Notes under the pieces: generated by a model
Seen by the model: the letters and a program-made list of their open reading frames with translations, nothing else
What the model was told of the DNA's origin: nothing
Database searches by the model: none
Shown: piece after piece, positions 56,072 through 64,000 of the stretch
How the letters are laid out: the number at the start of each line of letters is the position of its first letter
Numbering within the stretch: position 1 is the first letter of the stretch
Origin: Tritrichomonas musculus
Taxonomy: Eukaryota > Parabasalia > Tritrichomonadida > Tritrichomonadidae
NCBI GenBank assembly: GCA_039105265.1
Contig: JAPFFF010000003.1
Span: forward strand, 8,742,001 to 8,806,000
Length of the DNA: 64,000 nucleotides
Direction of reading: 5' to 3'
Translations under genes and position numbers: made by a program

Positions 56072-58684
56072 AGAAGTGCGAGAACTAAAATAACGTATTT
56101 TTTGTTTTAAAAAAAGATTGATTTTTCAAAAAATAATTCGTTAGCCTTATGATTTTTTTAATAAAATAAAGTATATAATTGATTTTGTATATTATATATC
56201 AGTATCGCACTATTTGAAAGTTCATACGTTGAAATTCAAATTTTACATATTTTGAAGAATATGATTGAAGTTGAAATAATATTGATTATTTATTCATTTT
56301 ATCATATTCTAAATAGAATTATTGATATAATTTCTAATTAATATATATATAATATTATAATATAAATGAGATAAATTTATTTTAGCAAAAAAATTATAGA
56401 AAACATAAATATCTAGCTATAATATTAATTTTATCGGGATAACTATTTTATATTAGAATTAAATTATATTGTATGATATTATATTATGATTATTTATAAA
56501 TCCGATCGATGGGCGTAGTTTTATTTTTTTATTCACAAAAAGTTAAAAAAGAATTGAGTAGAAATGTTCGTTAGGCTTAAATCCCCTCAAAATTCAATGC
56601 AAAGTTCGTTAGGCTTAAATCCCCTCAAAATTCTGTACAAATTCCGTTATATAATATTTTATTAATATTTCTTAAATATCAGTAAATTAAAAATAAATAA
56701 AATGTAATATATAATTTATGGACGAAATTTATTTTAAAAAATATTTATTTTATCTTGAAATAGCAAACAGGGGACAGATCTTATCTTCAATAATTTTATA
56801 AATCTATTTTCAAACTTTATACGCTTAATACTTTCATTAAATTAAATAATAATCTAATAATAACAGACCATTATAATAAACAAGACTAAAATAATTAATT
56901 ATCAAGAATTTTAGATTATATCTTTATAAACCATGCATTATTCATTAGAGAAATAATTATTAAACCAATTAAATATCAGTTATTTGTCAAATGACAACAA
57001 TAAAACATATTTTTGAAAATCTTTTTATCATAATCGTAATTCTTAACCAAGTAAATAGTTTAATTTATGAATTATCAAATAATATCATTGATATTAGTAA
57101 TAATTGATCATTTTATGCTATATTCTTTGTTTGTATAATTTTCTAATATTGAAATCCTTTAATTGTTCAACGATTACAAAAGTTAAAAATGTGAATATTT
57201 AAATTTTTTTATGTAAACAAATATAAAAATTACCTTAAAAAACAAAGCATTTGGTGCTCTTTTTTTTTTTTTTTTTAGAAATAAAAATTTGATTTTTTTT
57301 TTTTCAGAAGTGCGAGAACTAAAATAACGTATTTTTTGTTTTAAAAAAAGATTGATTTTTCAAAAAATAATTCGTTAGCCTTATGATTTTTTTAATAAAA
57401 TAAAGTATATAATTGATTATATATATTATATATCAGTATCAAACTATTTGAAAGTTCATACGTCTAAATTCAAATTTTTCATATTTTGAAGAATATGATT
57501 GAAGTTGAAACAATATTGATTATTTATTCATTTCATCATATTCTAAATAGAATTATTGATATAATTTCTAATTAATATATATATAATATTATAATATAAA
57601 TGAGATAAATTTATTTTAACAAAAAAATTATAGAAAACATAAATATCTAGCTATACTATTTATTTTATGGGGATAATTATTTTATATTAGAATTATATTA
57701 TATTGTATGATATTATACTATGATTATTTTTAAATCCGCTCGACGGGCGTAGTTTTATTTTTATATTCACAAAAAGTTATAAAAGAATTGAGTAGAAATG
57801 TTCGTTAGGCTTAAATCCCCTCAAAATTCAATGCAATGTTCGTTAGGCTTAAATCCCCTCAAAATTCTGTACAAATTCCGTTATATAATATTTTATTAAT
57901 ATTTCTTAAATATCAGTAAATTAAAAATAAATAAAAAGTAATATATAATTTTTGGACGAAATTTATTTTAAAAAATATTTTTTTTTATCTTGAAATAGCA
58001 AACAGAGGACAGATCTTATCTTCAATAATTTTATAAATCTACTTTCACACTTTATACGCTTAATACTTTCATTAAATTAAATAATAATATAATAATAACA
58101 GACCATTATAATAAATAAGACTAAAATAAATAATTCTCAAGAATTTCAGATTACATCTTTATAAACCATGCATTATTCATTAGAGAAATAATTATTAAAC
58201 CAATTAAATATCAGTTATTTGTCAAATGACAACAATAAAACATATTTTTGAGAATCTTTGTTTCATAATCGTAATTTTCAACCAAAGAAATAGTTTAATT
58301 TATGAGTTATCAAATAATATCATTGATATTAATAACAATATATCATTTTATGCTATATTCTTTGTTTGTATAATTTTCGAATATTGAAATCCTTTAATTG
58401 TTCAACGATTACAAAAGTTAAAAATGTGAATATATAAATTATTTTATTTAAACAAATATAAAAATTACCTTAAAAAACAAATTATTTGGTGCTCTTTTTT
58501 TATTTTTTTAGAAACAAAAATTTGAATTGTTTATTTTCTCATATTCAATTTTAAGATCAATATAATATTACTCGTAGCGAACCAAATTAAACAATTATAC
58601 ATTAATTATACATTATTTTACCTGTATAAATAAATATCTAAATTTGAAATAAATTGGTTAACCAAAGGTAGTTCTCGCACCTCT
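56072..58684. mobile_element. Element with AGAAGTGCGAGAACTA ends and an internal 1234-bp tandem duplication
   Basis: The ends AGAAGTGCGAGAACTA and AGAGGTGCGAGAACTA are inverted, with the 8-bp duplication ATAAAAAA on both sides (56064-56071, 58685-58692). The left end recurs at 57306, 1234 bp on, and the following sequence is a near-copy of the first part up to about 58540, with scattered substitutions and small indels. It is thus a tandem dimer sharing one right end. No transposase is seen. Superfamily not assigned. Confidence 0.75.
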
Positions 58685-58692
58685 ATAAAAAA

Positions 58693-59487
58693 TAATTATT
58701 AAAAATTCAAATGATATAGCATCTGAAAAATCAAAATATTTGGTTTGAATTATGGCAATGATGATGTTTTCCATTTATAAATTTTGAAATTTGATTAATA
58801 AAATATAAAAAGTGAGTATTTTTTGAAAATTATCAAAATATGTTCAACAATAATATTCGAATTGTTTAATCCTTGTATAATAAGATTTAATCAAAGCATA
58901 TCAATTTTTCAACTCGGTTAGTAGTCCAAATTGATGATTCGAATCTTTGGTATTACTTTTTTTATAAATGATAAATTTGAATGAATTCAATGCTCTATCA
59001 ATTATTTGTATGTGTTTTCACAATCTATATCCTAGTTCATCCTTAATTAATAATTTATTAATAAAATATTTAATTCTTATTTGATTTATATTTTACACCA
59101 AATATCTTTAATTTAACCAAATTGAATGAATTTGAATGAAATGAATATAATGATTTTTAATCTTATTTTATCTTTTTCTCGATAAAAAATGAAGTAAAAT
59201 AAATTTAAACCAACAATTAGTTTTATAAATGAACTTTTTAAAGAATAAATTATATTTATTATTTCAAAACAACAATTCTAAACATATTTTTTAAGTCCAG
59301 ATTTTATTTATCCAAATTATGGCTTTAAATTTTTAACTGAAGATTTATATTAAACCTTAAAGTTTATATGGTTAACGAAATAACTTAGTTTCTTTTTATT
59401 CATGATTATTAAAAATTAATTTGAAGATTCCAAAAACATTTTAGGCACATCATTCTTGTCATTACTTTTTATTAATATATTATAATA
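58693..59487. other. Gene-free, AT-rich
   Basis: No coding or repeat structure noticed. Confidence 0.6.
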
Positions 59488-59489
59488 TA

Positions 59490-60628
59490 GGTAGGGAAAA
59501 TGGTCGGGTGGTCAATTGAAAAAAGTCGGGTATTGAGCGAAAAAAGTAGAGTATGAATGGAAAAAAATAATTCTTTTTCAGAAAAAAGTAAAGTAATCTT
59601 CAGAAATATTTTTTACTTCTTCAGAAATATTTTCTTCTTCTTTAGAAAAAGGTCGTTCTTTTTTAGAAATATTTTTTTCTTCTTCGGAAAAAGGTCGTTC
59701 TTTTTTAGAAATATTTTTTTCTTTTTTAGAAAATGACGAATTCATTTTTAGAAAAAGGTCCTTCTTTTTTAGAAGTATTTTTTACTTTATTAGAAAAACG
59801 TCGAACCATGAATAGAAATAAAATTTGGGCTTTTTTAAAAAATACCAGTTTCTCAACTATAAAACTAAATATTATATTTTAATCGATCACCTGATCAGAA
59901 AAATTACTTTAAATATCATTATTATTTAAGGGAGGACGGACAAAAAGTCTAAAATTCAAAAGTAAAAATTCAATGAGTTTTCACAAAAAATAAATAAGAA
60001 AATATAAAGATTTAAATGTTAAAATAAAGTGTAATAATAGTGTATTTTAATAATATATGTATTACGCATATTATGTGCAGTAAAAAATTTTAGAAAAAAA
60101 TATCTTTATAGGTAAGGGAAAATATATTAATTTCAATTATTTTTTTCATTCAAATTTTAAAATTTTTCAAAAAATTTTTTATTCGTAATTAAATAATAAT
60201 GATATTTAAAGTAATTTTTCTGATCAGGTGATCGATTAAAATATAATATTTAGTTTTATAGTTGAGAAACTGGTATTTTTTAAAAAAGCCCAAATTTTAT
60301 TTCTATTCATGGTTCGACGTTTTTCTAATAAAGTAAAAAATACTTCTAAAAAAGAAGGACCTTTTTCTAAAAATGAATTCGTCATTTTCTAAAAAAGAAA
60401 AAAATATTTCTAAAAAAGAACGACCTTTTTCCGAAGAAGAAAAAAATATTTCTAAAAAAGAACGACCTTTTTCTAAAGAAGAAGAAAATATTTCTGAAGA
60501 AGTAAAAAATATTTCTGAAGATTACTTTACTTTTTTCTGAAAAAGAATTATTTTTTTCCATTCATACTCTACTTTTTTCGCTCAATACCCGACTTTTTTC
60601 AATTGACCACCCGACCATTTTCCCTACC
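59490..60628. mobile_element. Foldback element, 1.14 kb, arms of about 440 bp that look identical
   Basis: The arms 59490-59930 and 60190-60628 are complementary base for base as far as I can read (start GGTAGGGAAAATGGTCGGGT), around a 260-bp centre. Both arms contain three to four short TTTTTTAGAAATATTTTTTT / GAAAAAGGTCGTTC repeats. TA (possibly TATA) flanks both ends. Identical arms imply recent formation, gene conversion, or assembly folding. Non-coding. Confidence 0.85.
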
Positions 60629-60630
60629 TA

Positions 60631-61330
60631 TATAAAAATTTAAATTTTAATTGTTAATAATCTTGAAAATAATACAAATTTTTAATAATATATTGCAATA
60701 TTATATTTTATTATTTTTAAAAGAAATATTTTTCAAATAATTATAAAAAAAAATTTATCATTATTTTTATATCAAGATAATATTCGTTTTCCCATTGTTA
60801 TTTTTGAATACTTTACATGTTATTTAAAATAGTTTGAAAATATATTTAATTTTCCTAGATTTACATTACATTTAATATATTATTTGTATAATAATATTTT
60901 TTCTATAATAAATATCCAATTATAATCATGATATGTTTATATTTATTAAGAGATAAAAGATTAATAAAAATTTCAAATAATAACGGTTATATTTAAATAA
61001 TATTTTTATAATTTGCATTTATCTCAATAATATTATAAATAAATAAGTAAATATTAATCTTTTTTGAGAGAATCATTTATAAAATTGTTGTATAATGCAT
61101 CATAAAGTCAAAATATTCTGGAATTTTGATTTTATTTTGGATTATGAAATCTGTATCTTATTTTTTAAAAGTTTATTGTATAAGTTTATTATTTAAAGAT
61201 GTATTGATTGACATTACATTTAACCTATCTATTTGAAAATTGTAATATTATTTATTTGCTAATAGGTAATTTACTTTATATTGGATTATAAGCAAATGAT
61301 ACAATTGTTAATTCTTTAATATTTTACTTA
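60631..61330. other. Gene-free, AT-rich
   Basis: Nothing recognised. Confidence 0.6.
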
Positions 61331-61339
61331 TCTGTGATT

Positions 61340-62290
61340 GTAATACGTTTGGCTGTGCCTCCTTAACATCTACCTAGAACTGATCTCACCTTCGATCTCT
61401 CTATGGATAGGTTCAATTATAATAATCATTATTTTAAATACAATAAAAATAACTTCAAAAATTTAATTATTTTTTATGTTGATTCAAGAACCGCTATTCT
61501 AGATTCGAGGGCTGCAATCTTAGCATCATATTCTGGTTTCAATACATAGTTGTCATTGATATACAGCATTTATGTGTCCTTTTATCACATTGAAATGAGT
61601 CATATTTCAAATGTTTACCTGTATATTGCCAAATTTGGATTTATATTTCACTTGTAAATCATTATAATGAATTATATTTCAATTGTTGATCATTATATTG
61701 CATTATTTTTCATTTCTGCGTCATTATATTATATCATATTTCATTTAATCTCCATTATAATGTATCTCCTTTAAATATCGCCATTTTTTCTTATATTTCA
61801 ATATTCTCAATCTTATTTTACTTTTTAACAAATGCATTGAAAAATATTCCTTTTTATATCATTTATACACTATTATTCTCACATTATATTTCATTTATTG
61901 GCCATTATACTCTATTATATTTCATTTATGAGTTAATATAATTCAATATATATCAATTATGCTTCATAAATTTTTATTTAATATCCATATATTCCATTAA
62001 TAGTGTACATTATGGCGCACATCTTTATCATTTGCTCAGATTTAACTCCACCTATGATATCAATAAGTATTATTTTGATTAAAAAATATACAACATTAAT
62101 GATATCAACATTATTTTTTACTCTGAAAAGAATATAGATTATTCTTACTTATTCAATATTATTTATAATAAATATTATTTTTTAATCCAATATAGTAGTA
62201 TACGTTATGACCTGGTATTTACCATCGCCAATCCTAACATAGCATGCTACAAGCTCATTTTCGACTAGCCATTTAATTCATAATATAAAT
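61340..62290 (-). pseudogene. Fossil fragments of a protein-coding gene, family unknown
   Basis: Three minus-strand patches (about 62200-62285, 62000-62070 and 61480-61572) have clear coding character and higher G+C than their surroundings. The last is a coiled-coil C-terminus (EYDAKIAALESRIAVLE) that ends in a stop. They are separated by AT-rich, ATTTCATTATA-type repeats. A G+C-richer block at 61345-61420 follows. The gene is broken and old. Coiled-coil tails of this kind occur in many protein families, including those of large DNA transposons and viruses, so the origin is left open. Confidence 0.45.
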
Positions 62291-62644
62291 TAAATGAAAT
62301 TTCTAATATAATATCAATAAAACTATTTATTGAATAGTTTTAATAAATTATCAACTTTATTACAATTTATATTTTACATTAATTCTAAAAATGAATGATT
62401 GATTATACATATAAACATATTTAAAATTAAATATTTTTTTTCATAAGATATTTGGCTGTTTAACATTTCTTTTATACAAAAAATTGAATATTTCTATAAA
62501 AAATTTTAAAATTCTAATATCTTAATATATAATAAATTATATTTTTTTAAAATAGGTTTATAAATATAATAATGAATAATTAACAATAAAAACTAATATA
62601 AGTCATCTAACCATGGTAATTATTCAACGAATATTTCGCTTTAA

Positions 62645-63755
62645 GGGTAAACATTTTTTCTCTCAAATTTTTCAAATGTAAAACAAAATCAAAACTAAAG
62701 ATTTTTTCATTTTTTTTATAAAAATATAATAAAAATAAAAAAATGTCAGAAGGATTTTTTTTATTAAAGGCAAATGTTGTTAGAAAAATTTTTGATTTTG
62801 ATATCTCAAAAAAGAAAAAAGAAAAGAAAATTCCCTCTGGAGAAAACTAATATTTTCTACTATGTATTATAATGGATTAGAAAAAAATAAAAATATTATA
62901 GTATTCTCTGTGAAATAAAAGTTTAATATTTTGTCTTTCAAAAATTCAATCAATATTAAAAATTCTTTCATTTTTTTTAAAATTGAATAAAAAATTCTAA
63001 TCTTTCATTCAATTTTCTAATTCGACATAAAATATATAAAACAACAATTCTTTATACATCTTATCATAAAAATAAAATAAATGCAAAGTTTAAATATTAA
63101 ATATTTTTTTATCTTCACGAAATTTCATTTCTATATATTTATCATCTACATATTTCAATGAAGAAAAGCCGGATGCAAATTCCCTCTGAACAAATTTAAC
63201 AAATTTATATCTAAAATTCAAAAATAAAGTAATAGATCATAAATGAAGAAAGTCATTGAGATCCTAATATTATCTTTTCTTTTTTCTGTATCTTATGTTT
63301 TTTATGTAAGTAATAAAAATATTTGATGTATTTTCTTATTTGTGCAATGGATATTTTTTAAAAAGACTAAATATTGGTGAAAATTAAGAAGAAAAAAGAT
63401 AAAAAAAGTGGATTTTTCTTTCAATTTTCAAATCTGACAAAAAATACAAATAGCAACATTTTTATTCATTTTATCATAAAAATAAAATAAAAACAAGATA
63501 TAGATATTAAATAATTTTTTATCTTCACGAAATCTTATCTACTTAAATTTATCATTTACATAAATCAACAAAGTAAAGCCGGAAGCCAATTCCCTCTGGA
63601 CAAATCGTTTATTAATGTACATTATACTTGTAGGCTAGATATAAAATAAATCTTCCTCATATTCATGAACTTACATAAAGATTTATTTTTTCTATATATT
63701 ATTCAATTTTGAAAGAAAAAATATTTATCTCAAAAATTCTCAGAAAAGTTTACCC
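62645..63755. mobile_element. TTAA-flanked non-autonomous element, 1.1 kb (piggyBac-like)
   Basis: The ends GGGTAAAC and complement GTTTACCC are bounded by TTAA on both sides (62641-62644, 63756-63759), the signature of piggyBac-type insertion. Internally a unit of about 413 bp ending in GCCGGA...AATTCCCTCTG occurs at 63170 and 63583, with a partial one at 62830. A tiny 27-codon frame at 63243-63326 encodes a signal-peptide-like string and ends beside GTAAGT; it is probably incidental. Confidence 0.6.
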
Positions 63756-63759
63756 TTAA

Positions 63760-64000
63760 ATCCATGGATTTTAATGTGCTATATTAATCATATATATTTG
63801 AAAATATATTATATATTGCTTTTATGCAAAAAAAGAACATAATTCAGATTTTCAATTTCGTTGATTAAGATTATTCAATTTTAAATGTCAATAATACAAC
63901 TCATCAATATTCATAATAAATTATAACATGATACTGCTGTTTTAAATTATTTTCATTTCCTGTTCTTAAGAAAAAATAAGAATATTATTTCATAGAAAAA
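63760..64000. other. Window end, no gene
   Basis: AT-rich sequence without recognisable features. Confidence 0.6.

Noticed and set aside
63243-63326. 27-codon signal-peptide-like gene with a GTAAGT splice site
   Set aside because: Too short, lies inside a non-autonomous transposon, and no acceptor or second exon was found.

Overview
The window is about 80% A+T, almost intron-free and eukaryotic. A parabasalid flagellate of the Tritrichomonas/Trichomonas type fits best. The genes are long open frames with the standard code (TAA stops, CAA/CAG glutamine). Products are rich in Asn, Gln, Lys and Glu. Four starts have TCA-type initiator-like hexamers 9-23 nt upstream, as known for trichomonads. 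Two proteins look ciliary, and the rest of the window is full of DNA transposons. The species assignment is an inference, not a search result.

Gene-bearing left third (1-20.5 kb), all on the minus strand: (1) the zinc-finger end of a DnaJ/Hsp40 protein running off the left edge, with no J-domain before it; (2) a broken membrane/surface protein gene with four tandem discoidin-like (F5/8C) modules; (3) a 1330-aa protein joining a DEDDy 3'-5' exonuclease domain to several RRM-like RNA-binding domains; (4) a giant (about 3480 aa) protein whose N-terminus matches the DZIP1/Iguana domain plus C2H2 finger, followed by thousands of low-complexity residues with short repeated motifs; (5) a 440-aa coiled-coil protein with an acidic tail and a duplicated short motif. 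The only other gene that looks intact and hosted is a Tectonic-like ciliary transition-zone protein at 41.0-42.6 kb. DZIP1 and Tectonic proteins both act at the base of cilia, which fits a flagellate.

Transposon territory (20.5-64 kb): at least eleven DNA elements can be bounded by inverted ends, most with clean target-site duplications. They include a TA-flanked mariner-like MITE 53 bp upstream of the coiled-coil gene start and two Merlin/IS1595-type elements with 8-bp duplications. One Merlin element has an apparently intact transposase; the other has a transposase frame lacking a start and sits inside an older element. There are Merlin-like and hAT-like non-autonomous elements, a TTAA-flanked element, and a foldback element with apparently identical 440-bp arms. 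Several carry internal tandem repeats (99, 122, 123, 132 and 1234 bp).

A 3.2-kb satellite of about 53 units of 61/62 bp (48.5-51.8 kb) is about 50% G+C in an otherwise 20% G+C setting. Each unit can fold into a hairpin, and part of the array has a 307-bp higher-order period. Near 61.5-62.3 kb lie decayed coding fragments of unknown family. Large stretches between elements hold nothing recognisable.
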